From Furfurilactobacillus milii (GTDB lineage Bacteria; Bacillota; Bacilli; Lactobacillales; Lactobacillaceae): DNA of 64,000 nucleotides. The translations under genes were made by a program, and so were the position numbers. The notes beneath the pieces were generated by a model. The model was not told where the DNA came from and ran no database searches. It saw nothing but the letters and a program-made list of their open reading frames with translations. Of the stretch, positions 44,717 to 54,559 are shown piece after piece. The stretch lies in NCBI RefSeq assembly GCF_009863985.1, contig NZ_WEZT01000012.1, positions 1 through 64,000 of the forward strand, in the 5' to 3' direction. How positions within the stretch are numbered: the first letter of the stretch is position 1; every line of letters begins with the position of its first letter.

Positions 44717-45172
44717 TCAAGCTTTTTTCTGGAGTTCGAACCGAGTCTTACCGTCACGCAAACGCGCTACAAGTTCATATCGTGGATCTGGATCAAACAA
44801 GCCTAAGCTGACAATTTGGCTACCATCCTCGTCCGTACCGACCCCTTCTAGTCGGTTCATCATGACATCTTTTAACAAATGAATAACTTCGCGGTGCTTT
44901 TGCATCCGTTTGGTAGCAGCGACCAACGTAAAGCCCTCATCCATATACGCCTTGATCGCACGAACCTTAAACGCAGTATCGTACGTATACTTACGATTGC
45001 CTTCCTCCTGATTGACGACGTGAATATACCCTTTATCCGTCCAGTAACGTAGCTGCGCGGTTGAAACATCCGTCGCTCGAGATAAATCACCGACACCAAT
45101 CAATATATCATCACTCTTAATAATGCTTCTTAACCATTCGGGCGAGCCCTCGGTTTGGGGTGTTCTTTCCAT
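44717..45172 (-). CDS. MerR-family transcriptional regulator
   Basis: The 151-residue protein has an N-terminal winged helix of the MerR type (IGVGDLSRATDVSTAQLRYW followed by KGYIHVVNQEEGNRKYTY) and a helical C-terminal part without obvious metal-binding Cys residues. Divergent orientation to the MFS efflux pump suggests it controls that pump. The ATG at 45172 follows GAGG at nine bases; a longer frame to 45223 runs through the promoter region. Confidence 0.82.
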   Translation of the reverse strand: MERTPQTEGSPEWLRSIIKSDDILIGVGDLSRATDVSTAQLRYWTDKGYIHVVNQEEGNRKYTYDTAFKVRAIKAYMDEGFTLVAATKRMQKHREVIHLLKDVMMNRLEGVGTDEDGSQIVSLGLFDPDPRYELVARLRDGKTRFELQKKA

Positions 45173-45264
45173 ATAATTAAACCTCTTATTTCTTGAAATC
45201 GTTATCATAAAATCTGACGTCAATATTATATTTACTGGAACAATTATATATTTTAAAATAACTT

Positions 45265-45281
45265 TGTCAACTTACTTGACA
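45265..45281. promoter_or_regulatory. Candidate operator in the MerR/MFS divergent region
   Basis: TGTCAA and TTGACA are perfect inverted half-sites separated by five bases, and the right half is the -35 of the MFS promoter. It is a candidate site for the adjacent MerR-type regulator. Confidence 0.55.
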
Positions 45282-45304
45282 TGATTATCTGAAAGCATTA
45301 TATT
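45276..45304 (+). promoter_or_regulatory. Promoter of the MFS/DUF4811 operon
   Basis: TTGACA and TATATT are separated by 17 bases, about 55 bases upstream of the ATG at 45359. Confidence 0.8.
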
Positions 45305-45358
45305 AACTCTCGTACTTTTTTAAGCAAACTAATTAATCAAATGAAAGAAGGACCTCTT

Positions 45359-46867
45359 ATGTCAGAAGCTGTCGACACAAATGGCAAACCTTATAACCGC
45401 GGACTGATGGTTATGGTTTTGCTGATTGGTACGTTCTGTACCGTTTTGAACCAGACGATTTTGACGACCGCTTTCCCTACATTAATGAAAGCCTTCGATA
45501 TTTCCACCTCTACGGTTCAATGGTTAACCACTGGATTTTTAATGGTTAACGGGATCATGATTCCTATTTCTGCCTACTTGTCTAACCGATTCAATTCAAA
45601 ATGGCTCTATATTGGTGCCATGACGATTTTTGAAATTGGCACGATCATGGCCTACATCGCACCTAATTACGGCACCTTACTTGCTGGACGTTTAGTTCAG
45701 GCGATTGGTGTTGGGGTTACCATGCCATTATTGCAAACATTAATGTTGACGATCTTCCCAGCCAGTTCTCGTGGTGCTGCCATGGGGCTAGCCGGTATTG
45801 TTATCGGTGTTGCACCTGCTATTGGACCAACACTCTCTGGGTGGGTCATTGATAAGTTCCAGTGGCGTGATTTGTTTGGCATGATCATTCCAATCGTCGC
45901 TCTAGTTATCATCTTAGCGTTCTTCTTTATGAAGTCCGTTATTGAAACCTCTAAGCCAAAACTTGATTGGCTTTCGGCTAGTTTATCTACCATTGGTTTT
46001 GGTTCCTTGCTTTACGGATTCTCCTCCGTCGGTGACGATGGCTGGACATCCACTAAGGTGCTGTCCTTCCTCGCAGTCGGTGTTGTTGTCATTGCACTAT
46101 TCATTTGGCGTCAACTCACTATGAAGAACCCATTCTTACAATTACGTGTTTTCAAATCCTTTGAATTCACCATTGCCGCAGTTTTGAGTTCCGTTGTTAC
46201 AATTGCGATGACTGGTGTTGAACTGGTTCTGCCACTTTACCTGCAAATTGTTCACGGTATGAGTGCCTTCCATTCTGGATTAACACTACTGCCTGGGGCC
46301 TTAATGATGGCTGTCATGAGTCCAATTACTGGTCAAACATTTGACCGGATCGGTGCTCGGCGGATGGCTGTTGCTGGGATGTTCCTCTTAACGGCCGGCA
46401 CTTTACCATTTGTTATGATTACCAAGAGCACACCTGTCATTTATGTTACCTTCTTATATGCCGTGCGGATGTTTGGGATTTCAATGGTTATGATGCCTGT
46501 AACAACGGCCGGTATGAACGCCCTGTCCTTTGACATGATTTCCCACGGGACTGCCGTTAATAACACAACACGTCAGGTTGCCACTTCAATTGGTTCAGCG
46601 ATCTTAGTTTCCGTTTTATCAAACGTTACAAAGAACGCTATGCCAGCACATCACGTGTTGACACAAACGCCATTAGCATATAAAGTTCGTGCCATCAATG
46701 CCACAATGAGTGGTTATCATGCAACATTCTGGGTTGCTGTCGGCTTCTGTATCGTTGGTTTCCTGTTAGCCTTCTTCTTAAAGGGTGCTAATCACTCTAA
46801 TGCTACCGTTACCAGTGACGATCTAAAAGATGCTTCAGAACCCGCTAATAATGGAGGTGAAGCCTAA
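45359..46867 (+). CDS. DHA2-type MFS multidrug efflux permease (EmrB/LmrB-like)
   Basis: The 502-residue protein has about 14 membrane segments and the DHA2 signatures: LNQTILTTAFPTLMKAF in segment 1 and GRLVQAIGVGVTMPLLQTL in segments 4-5. It should export drugs or toxic organic compounds using the proton gradient. The ATG at 45359 follows GAAGGA. Its stop overlaps the ATG of the DUF4811 gene (TAATG). Confidence 0.9.
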   Translation: MSEAVDTNGKPYNRGLMVMVLLIGTFCTVLNQTILTTAFPTLMKAFDISTSTVQWLTTGFLMVNGIMIPISAYLSNRFNSKWLYIGAMTIFEIGTIMAYIAPNYGTLLAGRLVQAIGVGVTMPLLQTLMLTIFPASSRGAAMGLAGIVIGVAPAIGPTLSGWVIDKFQWRDLFGMIIPIVALVIILAFFFMKSVIETSKPKLDWLSASLSTIGFGSLLYGFSSVGDDGWTSTKVLSFLAVGVVVIALFIWRQLTMKNPFLQLRVFKSFEFTIAAVLSSVVTIAMTGVELVLPLYLQIVHGMSAFHSGLTLLPGALMMAVMSPITGQTFDRIGARRMAVAGMFLLTAGTLPFVMITKSTPVIYVTFLYAVRMFGISMVMMPVTTAGMNALSFDMISHGTAVNNTTRQVATSIGSAILVSVLSNVTKNAMPAHHVLTQTPLAYKVRAINATMSGYHATFWVAVGFCIVGFLLAFFLKGANHSNATVTSDDLKDASEPANNGGEA

Positions 46868-47610
46868 TGATTCTAGCTACACTTGTCATTGGTGCCATTG
46901 CCCTGTTCATTTGTTTCGTCTACATTAATAACCGGACTTGGCAAATCATCGGTACCTTACTATCAATCATCGTGCTATGTGGCTCACTCTTTATGATCAC
47001 AGCCAACGACCACAGTCACTTTGGGATGCACAAAGTCACCACAACGACGACTAAGCAGATTTATTCCGCTAGTGGCAGTAGCGCTAACGGTGTCAATATG
47101 GTGCTCTACCAAAACGTTGGGACTAAAGGCACTGAAAACGTTCAAATTTATGCGACCAAGGCTAACCAAAAGAAGCCTGGTCACACACAGGCCGATGAAT
47201 TCACCACTAATACAATTAAAAAAGCTAGCGGTAATAAGGCAACGTTAAAAACATCAGAAACACGTTGGGAATATAAGAGCCACACTGCTAAAGTTTGGTT
47301 CGGTATTGCCAAGGAAGACCATAAACTGACAAAACGGACAAATACATTCTATCTGCCAAGTTCATGGTTGCATCTCTCAACTAGCCAAGCAAAGAAGTTG
47401 CAAGGCCAGATGGCGAAGATGCAAACACCTCAGGCCAAGGCTCAAATGAAACAACAAGCTGAAGCCTACGTTAAAGCAAAGATGCAAGCGGCCGTTACTA
47501 AGGATCCAAAGCTTGCAACGGATCAAGCAGCTCAAGCAAAACTGACTAAACAATATGCGGCTGAATTTCAATCTCAGTTGATTAAAAAAGCAGTAGCATC
47601 AGTTAAGTAA
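46867..47610 (+). CDS. DUF4811 membrane-anchored protein
   Basis: The 247-residue protein has two N-terminal membrane segments (ATLVIGAIALFICFVYI and IIGTLLSIIVLCGSLFMI), an extracellular beta-rich region and a Gln/Lys/Ala-rich helical C-terminus (KAQMKQQAEAYVKAKMQ). It matches DUF4811, which accompanies DHA2 efflux pumps in lactic acid bacteria. Its role is unknown; it is translationally coupled to the pump. Confidence 0.85.
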   Translation: MILATLVIGAIALFICFVYINNRTWQIIGTLLSIIVLCGSLFMITANDHSHFGMHKVTTTTTKQIYSASGSSANGVNMVLYQNVGTKGTENVQIYATKANQKKPGHTQADEFTTNTIKKASGNKATLKTSETRWEYKSHTAKVWFGIAKEDHKLTKRTNTFYLPSSWLHLSTSQAKKLQGQMAKMQTPQAKAQMKQQAEAYVKAKMQAAVTKDPKLATDQAAQAKLTKQYAAEFQSQLIKKAVASVK

Positions 47611-47640
47611 TTTTTGAGAGCAAGTAACTAATATGTATCT

Positions 47641-47677
47641 AAAACGACTCACGTCCAAACGGGCGTGAGTCGTTTTA
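47641..47677 (+). terminator. Terminator of the MFS/DUF4811 operon
   Basis: AAAACGACTCACG pairs with CGTGAGTCGTTTT. It is nearly symmetrical and also lies downstream of tkt on the minus strand. Confidence 0.9.
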
Positions 47678-47721
47678 GTCGTCATTCTTAAAGCAGGATG
47701 AGCTTTGAACAACCACTTATA

Positions 47722-49755
47722 TTATCGTGCGGAAACGTTCTCGTTAAGTGTATGCAACCGTGTATTAATTAGGCTGGCATACGTATCAACGACCGTTTCA
47801 GGCGTGAAACCAAAGTGCTTAATAATTTCACTCCCCTTACCGCTTAGACCAAAGGTATCGATACCAATTACCTTACCGTCTAAACCGTCATATTTACCCC
47901 AGTCACTCGTGCTCCCCATTTCAATAGACACCCGATTACGGACATCACGCGGCAACACTTCGTCCTTATAGTCCTGCGGTTGAGCATCAAACAAATCCAT
48001 ACTTGGCATTGAGACCACAGATACGTCCTCGCCACGTTCCCACAGCTTTTGCTGTGCAGTCAAGGCCAATTGAACCTCTGAACCGCTAGCAATTAAAATA
48101 CCATCTGGTTTGAGACCCTTTTGTGCGGAAATAACGTAAGCCCCCCGACTCACACCTTCCGGATGCGCCTTAGCACCAGTCAAGACTGGTAATGTTTGTC
48201 GTGTCATAATTAGCACAGTTGGGTGATCATGCGCCCCCATCGCCTGTTGCCAGGCCGCAATTGTTTCGTTTGCATCAGCTGGACGAATAACAGATAGCCC
48301 TGGCATGGCCCTTATGCTGGCAAGTTGTTCAATCGGTTCATGAGTTGGACCGTCCTCGCCAACCGCCACGGAGTCATGGGTGAACACATACGTAACGGGT
48401 AGCTTCTGTAAGGCAGCCAACCGCATGGCACCACGCATATAATCTGAAAAGACCATAAACGTACTGCCGTATACACGTGAACCACCATGCAAGGCAATTC
48501 CGCTCATCGCACAACCTTCAGCGAACTCACGGACGCCAAACCACAGATTTCGGTTGACTGCGCTGTCCACGTCAAAACGCCCATTATCCTTAATATTCGT
48601 TTTGTTTGAAGAAAACAGGTCGGCTGAACCACCCCATAGTGAGTGTTCCCGTTTACTCAACGTTTGCAAAACCTTGGCACTAGTCAATCGAGTCGCTTCG
48701 GCATCACCAAGCTCATACTGGTCAGTTAAATCACTTAAGTCCACGCTCTTCATTTGACGAACATCGTCGGCAAAGTAAGCTGCAAGCTCAGGATACTGAG
48801 TCGCATAACTTTCCATCATGTGATTCCAGTCTTCTTCTGCTTTATGTCCGCGACGTTGAATCGTCCGGTAAAAACGATCATACACTTCGCCAGGAACATA
48901 GAACGGTGCATAAGGCCATTGATAATTTTCCTTGGCAACACGCAAATCTGCCGCGCTTAATGGCGCACCGTGAACTGCATGGGTGCCTTGCTTTGGTGCA
49001 CCATAGCCAATCGTCGTTTTGACCTCAATAATTGTTGGCTTGGTTTGATCCATCTGCGCCGTTTTAATCGCCTTGTCGATGCTGTTCAAATCATTACCAT
49101 CATCAACCCGCCGATAGGACCAGCCATAACTTTCAAACCGTTTCTGAATATTCTCGGCAAAAGCGTTGCTCAGTGGGCCATCCAAAGACACGTCGTTAGA
49201 ATCATAGAGTACAATCAGTTTGCCTAATTTTAAGCGACCAGCTAGACTAGCTGCTTCATGGGAAATGCCTTCCATGAGATCACCGTCACCAACGAGCGTA
49301 TATGTATAGTGATCAACAACTTTAAACCCAGGACGATTATACATTGCGCCTAAGTGCCGCTCTGCCATCGCCATCCCAACGGACATTCCTAAGCCTTGGC
49401 CTAATGGTCCAGTTGTTGCCTCAACGCCGTCAGTCCAACCATATTCTGGGTGCCCTGGTGTCTTGCTACCCATTTGACGAAAATGCTTAAGATCTGTGAT
49501 GGAAACTTGATAACCACTCAAATGCAGCAGACTGTATAGCATCGCTGATCCATGACCAGCTGATAGCACAAAGCGATCACGGTTAAACCAATGTGAATCT
49601 TTAGGGTTAACCGTCATATTTCGAGTCCACAGCGCGTAAGCCATCGGAGCTTCGCCCATCGGCAAACCAGGATGGCCAGATTGTGCCTTATCGATTGCAT
49701 CCAAGCTTAATGTCCGTACACTATTTACTGCTAATTGGTCGATTGAATCAAACAT
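47722..49755 (-). CDS. tkt: Transketolase
   Basis: Transketolase moves two-carbon units between pentose and hexose phosphates with thiamine diphosphate. The 677-residue protein has the TPP motif ([19 protein letters not shown], with metal ligand further on in [10 protein letters not shown]), the catalytic [15 protein letters not shown] and [17 protein letters not shown] segments. The ATG at 49755 is preferred because AAAGGA lies at a proper distance; an ATG three codons earlier overlaps that site. With rpiA it supports the non-oxidative pentose phosphate pathway. Confidence 0.95.
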   Translation of the reverse strand: MFDSIDQLAVNSVRTLSLDAIDKAQSGHPGLPMGEAPMAYALWTRNMTVNPKDSHWFNRDRFVLSAGHGSAMLYSLLHLSGYQVSITDLKHFRQMGSKTPGHPEYGWTDGVEATTGPLGQGLGMSVGMAMAERHLGAMYNRPGFKVVDHYTYTLVGDGDLMEGISHEAASLAGRLKLGKLIVLYDSNDVSLDGPLSNAFAENIQKRFESYGWSYRRVDDGNDLNSIDKAIKTAQMDQTKPTIIEVKTTIGYGAPKQGTHAVHGAPLSAADLRVAKENYQWPYAPFYVPGEVYDRFYRTIQRRGHKAEEDWNHMMESYATQYPELAAYFADDVRQMKSVDLSDLTDQYELGDAEATRLTSAKVLQTLSKREHSLWGGSADLFSSNKTNIKDNGRFDVDSAVNRNLWFGVREFAEGCAMSGIALHGGSRVYGSTFMVFSDYMRGAMRLAALQKLPVTYVFTHDSVAVGEDGPTHEPIEQLASIRAMPGLSVIRPADANETIAAWQQAMGAHDHPTVLIMTRQTLPVLTGAKAHPEGVSRGAYVISAQKGLKPDGILIASGSEVQLALTAQQKLWERGEDVSVVSMPSMDLFDAQPQDYKDEVLPRDVRNRVSIEMGSTSDWGKYDGLDGKVIGIDTFGLSGKGSEIIKHFGFTPETVVDTYASLINTRLHTLNENVSAR

Positions 49756-50134
49756 ATTTATCATCCTTTTTCATAACCATTTAATAGACACGTCTGTTTT
49801 TCTTTCTTTGGTCTATGTTTGTCACAATACCGATTTCAATTTTAAACGGCAAGAATAAAATGATGATAAAAGTGGCATTTTGATTAAAATACGATTAATT
49901 AGCGTCTCTGAAATCATTGAATATTTCAGCAATAGAAAGGAGTCAAACGATTGGTCTAGATTTTGACATTCGTTTGCATTTTTTAATTATTTTATTGTAT
50001 TACGACTTCATAAAGTTGCTTAAATTAGTCCTTTTATATAAATTGGTATAGCTGATATGGCCGGACGTTTTCAGCTTCTATACCTTTGCTTTCATTTTTG
50101 GACCTATTTTTGAACAATTCCTTTCATACGAAAT
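49756..50134. other. Gene-free stretch upstream of tkt
   Basis: About 380 AT-rich bases with no supported gene. It contains a weak minus-strand promoter-like pair (TTGAAA and CATAGA) about 65-90 bases upstream of tkt and a small hairpin (GCTGA...TTCAGC near 50053-50079). Otherwise nothing is recognised. Confidence 0.4.
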
Positions 50135-50167
50135 AAAAAGCATCCTCCAATTCGAAGGATGCTTTTT
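50135..50167 (-). terminator. Terminator of the APC permease gene
   Basis: AAAAAGCATCCT pairs with AGGATGCTTTTT. It lies about 50 bases after the stop of the minus-strand permease gene. Confidence 0.9.
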
Positions 50168-50216
50168 GGTACCTAAAGTAAATGCATACAAGTGTATCTC
50201 TGTAACCTAATAATCA

Positions 50217-51527
50217 CTATAACTTCTGATTTTTATTTTTTTGCTGCGCCTCAATTTCTTGGCGATTCTTCTTCGTCAAGAAATAAAACGGAACAGCGAC
50301 TAATAACGCACCAAGACCCCAAAATAGGTTAATCGGTTTGGCCTGTGCTAGTAACCAGCATGAAACCAAAATTGCAATTACCGGAATCACTGGACCAAAT
50401 GGTACTTTAAAAGAACGTGGTTGATCTGGTCGGGTCCTCCTGAATACTAAGACAGCAATGATCGTTGGCACATACTGAGCAAACCGTGACACAACAGAAA
50501 TGGCAGCCAAAGTGCTAAACGTTCCTGTCAGTGCAAGAGGCAACGCTAAAGCAACTGAAATAATCACGGCCACGTACGGCACACCACGACGATTAACACG
50601 ACCGACAATCTTTGGCATGACGCCATTGTCAGCCATTGCTTGCCCACTACGAGGAACGGTAAAGGACTGGGCAACGGAAATCCCTGTGATGGAAATAATC
50701 GTCCCCGCACCGATAATGTACTTCCCGACTGGTCCAATAATCTGAGTTAACGCCTCCTGCATTGGGGCCGTCGTTGTTGCTAGCTTAGTCCCTAAGACTC
50801 CGATTGACACCGTTTGAATGAGAAAGTACAACAATGCCACTATTCCCATCACCGTAATGATTGCACGCGGAACATCATGTTGGGGATTTTTCATGTCCTC
50901 AGCAGCAATCACAATGGCCTCAAAACCAGTAAAAGCGTAAAACATGACGATGGCTGCCTGACCGAATGAACCCGCAACATAATGACCGTGTGGGAAAAAT
51001 GGTGTAAAGTTTCCTGCATGAAGGAAGAATAGACCAATGGCAACAAACAGCACTAATGGAATAATCTTCGCAACAGTGACCACATTGTTCAACCATTTTG
51101 TCACACTAACACCCAGAATATTGATTACACCCAGTCCGACTAGTAACACCGTAATAATGGTGGCATGCCAAACAGGTTTAGCCAATACAGGCCAAAAAGC
51201 GCCCAGAGCTGTCGCCAGCCCAGCGGCCATTGTGGCCCAGGCAATAATACTAATAACCCAAATAATGAAGCCAACTTCATAGCCAACAAAGTCACCAAAT
51301 GCTGCCTTGGCATAGACGTAAGGTCCGCCATTCTGTTTGAATAAACTGGCATCCTCGGCAAAACACAATGCAATACTAATAACCAAAAACATGTCAAAGA
51401 CAAACACCAGTAGACTAGCCGGACCAATTAGTTTCATCGCCGTATTAGGCAACAAGAAAATGCCTGATCCGACAATGGCGTTGATCCCGAATAATACAAT
51501 ACTTAAAAAGCCAAAACGACCTTTCAT
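50217..51527 (-). CDS. APC-family amino acid permease
   Basis: The 436-residue protein has about 12 membrane segments and the APC signature GINAIVGSGIFLLPNTA in segment 1, plus FYAFTGFEAIVIAAEDMKNP in segment 6. The substrate is probably an amino acid but cannot be named. GGAGG lies nine bases before the ATG. It is a single-gene unit. Confidence 0.88.
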   Translation of the reverse strand: MKGRFGFLSIVLFGINAIVGSGIFLLPNTAMKLIGPASLLVFVFDMFLVISIALCFAEDASLFKQNGGPYVYAKAAFGDFVGYEVGFIIWVISIIAWATMAAGLATALGAFWPVLAKPVWHATIITVLLVGLGVINILGVSVTKWLNNVVTVAKIIPLVLFVAIGLFFLHAGNFTPFFPHGHYVAGSFGQAAIVMFYAFTGFEAIVIAAEDMKNPQHDVPRAIITVMGIVALLYFLIQTVSIGVLGTKLATTTAPMQEALTQIIGPVGKYIIGAGTIISITGISVAQSFTVPRSGQAMADNGVMPKIVGRVNRRGVPYVAVIISVALALPLALTGTFSTLAAISVVSRFAQYVPTIIAVLVFRRTRPDQPRSFKVPFGPVIPVIAILVSCWLLAQAKPINLFWGLGALLVAVPFYFLTKKNRQEIEAQQKNKNQKL

Positions 51528-51706
51528 TCACCACTACCTCCTCACGTCAATCAAATAACTATGTAAAAAAGATTAATGCTTATTATAGTACATTCAATAC
51601 GTATCGGATTGTCCACTTTAATAAACAACACTCTTTTATCAACAACACTAATCAGCTTACGCCCTTCGAGTAGCTGTAAAGCAATGATGAATTTAGGATT
51701 TTGGAG

Positions 51707-51744
51707 CAAAAAAAAATCATCCACTACAAAGTGGATGATTGATT
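51707..51744 (-). terminator. Terminator of the Apf-like gene
   Basis: AATCATCCAC pairs with GTGGATGATT, with an eight-T run on the minus strand. Confidence 0.88.
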
Positions 51745-51778
51745 ATCAAAAATAATTTTCGGCGTCAGCCGGGGTTGT

Positions 51779-52414
51779 TTACCACCAACCCTGTGACTGC
51801 CAAGCGGCTTGGGCGCCAGCCCATGAACCGTAACGTGAAACTGCGTATTGTGTTGCAACAGCTTCTTGGTGTTGTGGTGATAAGTCACCACCCAATTTGT
51901 CTAGGCTCAATTGGTACTTACCGTAGTATTGACCGTTTTGAGCAGTGTATGAACCGCCTGATTCACGAGCAGCAATCCATGCTTGAGCTGATGAGTCACC
52001 AGTAGAAGCGGCAGGTGCAGCTGCTTGAGTAGTCTGTGTCGTAGCAGCTTGTTGTGCAGGCTGTGCTTGAACAGTTTGCTGTTGTGCAGGTTGCGCTGCT
52101 TGTTGTACTGGAGCAGCTTGTTGTGTCTGTTGAACAGGAGCAGCCTGTTGTGCAGGTTGTGCTGCTTGAGTACTTTGCGTACCGTTAGCACCAGGAATAT
52201 CTAATGATTGGTCAACAAAGATTAAGTTACCACCGTTTTGTAAGTGGTTAGCGTTAACGATTGCATCAACAGTAGTGTTGTTAGCAGAAGCTAATTTTGA
52301 AACAGTGTCACCGCTCTTAACAGTAACAGTGGTGTCGGCATTTGCAACAACAGTACCAATTGAAAGTAACGCACCGGCACTAACAGTAGAAAGCATTAAT
52401 TGTTTGATCTTCAT
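51779..52414 (-). CDS. Secreted LysM protein with Apf-type C-terminal domain
   Basis: The 211-residue protein starts with a signal peptide (QLMLSTVSAGALLSIGTVVA, cleaved near ANA-DT), followed by one LysM domain (VTVKSGDTVSKLASANNTTV). A Gln/Ala/Pro-rich linker (repeats of QQAAPVQQT type) leads to a compact C-terminal domain: WIAARESGGSYTAQNGQYYG, then YGSWAGAQAAWQSQGWW. This C-terminus is that of aggregation-promoting-factor-like and transglycosylase-like cell-surface proteins of lactobacilli. The start at 52414 is set by the signal peptide and an upstream AGGAG. Confidence 0.88.
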   Translation of the reverse strand: MKIKQLMLSTVSAGALLSIGTVVANADTTVTVKSGDTVSKLASANNTTVDAIVNANHLQNGGNLIFVDQSLDIPGANGTQSTQAAQPAQQAAPVQQTQQAAPVQQAAQPAQQQTVQAQPAQQAATTQTTQAAAPAASTGDSSAQAWIAARESGGSYTAQNGQYYGKYQLSLDKLGGDLSPQHQEAVATQYAVSRYGSWAGAQAAWQSQGWW

Positions 52415-52701
52415 ATAGTAAGTTTCACTCCTAATTTTGTATGGTGAGCTCTTTTTCACTCACGCTGGCTAATAGATAAATCTTACGCGATGATTCGCTT
52501 GTGTTGTTTATTAACAACTCAACGATGACTACTATACAGCGCGTAAATAACAGAGAAATACCGTCAGCATTACAAATTTAGGCGTTTTTGTCATAAAACT
52601 CGAAATCTGAAATATATTGTAATATTTAAGGATGTTTCTTATTGAGCCATAAAACCGTTTGTTTGCAATCCACTCGTCTCAATTCAACGGACAGTTTGCG
52701 C

Positions 52702-53910
52702 CTAAGCCGTTGTATGTTTGCGGAAAACAAGGTCGGTAAGTCCTAGACAGAGCGCAAGCAGAATCCCCATTAAAACGAAGGTTCCGTCTCCCAGCCAGTC
52801 AATAACAAAACCAAAAATAAAATTGCCTAGTGGATGCATGAAGTCTACAGAGATAAACCAAATACCAAACACACGGCCCAAATAAGCCACATCCGTTACA
52901 TTTTGCACTAGCGTAAACAAACCTACCCCGATTCTTGAGATCAAGAATCCATACAATCCTGTCATCACCAGCAACACTGGATACGGTCGCCAAAACCCTG
53001 CAATCAGCATAACGACGGCCAGTAGATAAATGTCACGCTCAATCTGAGGTAACGCACGGGCACTGCGAGCTCTTACCAAACTCAGACCGCCCAGCATGCC
53101 ACCAATGGCCATTACAGCCATCAAATAACTATAAAGGTGTTCATTACCACCAAAGTAATGTTTCACATCATATGGAAGCAACAAATTAAACGCTGCGTAA
53201 AAAATGTTCACAACACTGTCGATGACAACCATTTTGACCAGCACCGGCTTACCCATGACATACTTAAAACCGTCTTGTAGACTAGTCCAAATCGACAGCC
53301 GACCACTCTTACTGGGTTGATACCGATACCGAATCCCCAGCAACAACGCAATCGACAATAGGAATGAAAAAGCATTAATTAATAGAAATTCTCGAAAGTT
53401 AATCCATGAAACAGCAAGTAACGCGCCACCAAGCAATGGTGCAAAAATGTCTGCCAAACTAAGTGACGTATTTGAAATCGCATTAAATCGTTGTAGCGCC
53501 GAATCTTGAATGAGTTCTGGCACCATTGCCTTTGCTGCAGGAAAGTTGAAACCCAATCCAATATCTAAAATAGCCGTTAATAAAACCAGCTGATAGAAGA
53601 TTGGATGGTTGACATCTACAATCAGAGCCATTAACAAACAAGCAACAAAACTAATAATATCTGACCATAACATGACTCGTTTACGATTCACACTATCGAC
53701 AAGTGGTCCTGCCAGCACATCGGCAGCAACCAATACGAGGCCACCGATTCCCTGAACGACCCCTAAGATAGACGCCGTTCCAGTTGCTTTCACAATAAAC
53801 CAGTTCAAGCCAAAAATATAAAGTGCGTCGCCGAGCCGTGAAATAAACGGGCTTAAGAAAAGCGGCCAACTAAATTTACGTTTTTGATTAAGTGGTGCGT
53901 TTTGTGCCAT
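52702..53910 (-). CDS. MFS transporter
   Basis: The 402-residue protein has about 12 membrane segments and an N-terminal half (FLSPFISRLGDALYIFGLNW, then GPLVDSVNRKRVMLWSD) like MFS permeases of the enterobactin exporter/macrolide efflux (MefA-like) type. The substrate is unknown. The ATG at 53910 follows GGGGGAGAG. Upstream is the second module pair. Confidence 0.82.
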   Translation of the reverse strand: MAQNAPLNQKRKFSWPLFLSPFISRLGDALYIFGLNWFIVKATGTASILGVVQGIGGLVLVAADVLAGPLVDSVNRKRVMLWSDIISFVACLLMALIVDVNHPIFYQLVLLTAILDIGLGFNFPAAKAMVPELIQDSALQRFNAISNTSLSLADIFAPLLGGALLAVSWINFREFLLINAFSFLLSIALLLGIRYRYQPSKSGRLSIWTSLQDGFKYVMGKPVLVKMVVIDSVVNIFYAAFNLLLPYDVKHYFGGNEHLYSYLMAVMAIGGMLGGLSLVRARSARALPQIERDIYLLAVVMLIAGFWRPYPVLLVMTGLYGFLISRIGVGLFTLVQNVTDVAYLGRVFGIWFISVDFMHPLGNFIFGFVIDWLGDGTFVLMGILLALCLGLTDLVFRKHTTA

Positions 53911-54113
53911 CGATTCTCTCCCCCGTTTCACAGAATGTCAATCCATCATAACAGATTGCTTCTATAAATAGATAATTATTTCAATAATGGTGCTAAATTT
54001 CGTTATTGCCGATCTTTCTGCAAAGAAAAACATCCCAGTCCTTATCGACTAGGATGTTAACCATTGATTCAGCAATAACAAAAACTTTGCGACTAATGGA
54101 TTCATGACGTTAC

Positions 54114-54282
54114 GATGACCAGAAACGCCGTTCCATGAGGACCGGATTCAATCCGCACAATTCGCGTTTTTCATCCTTGATTATGAGCCGAAGTTCACGT
54201 CTCATAAGTCATCCCGCAACACTAAGCGGCCAAAATGCCGGCCGCCAAGTGTTGCCGACACGGAACTTTGTTTCCAGCCATC
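54114..54282 (+). repeat. Structured module A2 (plus orientation)
   Basis: A 169-nt module with the same order as A1: closing stem (GATGACCAGAAAC with GTTTCCAGCCATC, three mismatches), GCCGTTCC/GGAAC, TTATGAG/CTCATAA, and the long hairpin GCAACACT...AGTGTTGC. The hairpin stem differs from A1 and A3 by paired changes. Confidence 0.85.
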
Positions 54283-54358
54283 TCCACTTTTGCCATAATT
54301 TGTCAGTCATTGGCAAATGCCTCCACTGACCATCATCACGCTATATCAGCTGGAGAGC

Positions 54359-54525
54359 GTCAACAGTGATACCGAGTCGTGAAGGTGCTGTTAATTCGAG
54401 TGGTCCTATCGAATTTACAGCACGGACGGTCGCAGAGACTCAGCTTTTACGAGGCTCTGCGGCGAGGTGAAAGACCGTGAACTTCGGGCTTGAACCGGTC
54501 CCACGACGAGCGTGTCACTGTTGAC
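54359..54525 (-). repeat. Structured module B2 (minus orientation)
   Basis: A 167-nt module closed by GTCAACAGTG/CACTGTTGAC. Its inner stem is GTCGTG/CACGAC where B1 and B3 have GCCGTG/CACGGC, a compensatory change. The small hairpin is GCAGAG/CTCTGC and the long one GTGCTGT/ACAGCAC. It lies 76 bases from A2 and faces it. Confidence 0.85.
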
Positions 54526-54559
54526 AACCGCAAGCGTTATCTACCATTACAGTTAAAAT

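Noticed and set aside
49918-50048. Short hydrophobic frame after GGAG upstream of tkt
   Set aside because: A membrane-peptide-like frame exists on the plus strand, but it has no ATG or GTG at the right distance from the GGAG and no promoter.
54135-54329. Open frame across module A2
   Set aside because: Same reason: it follows the module's stems and is not conserved as protein in A1 or A3.
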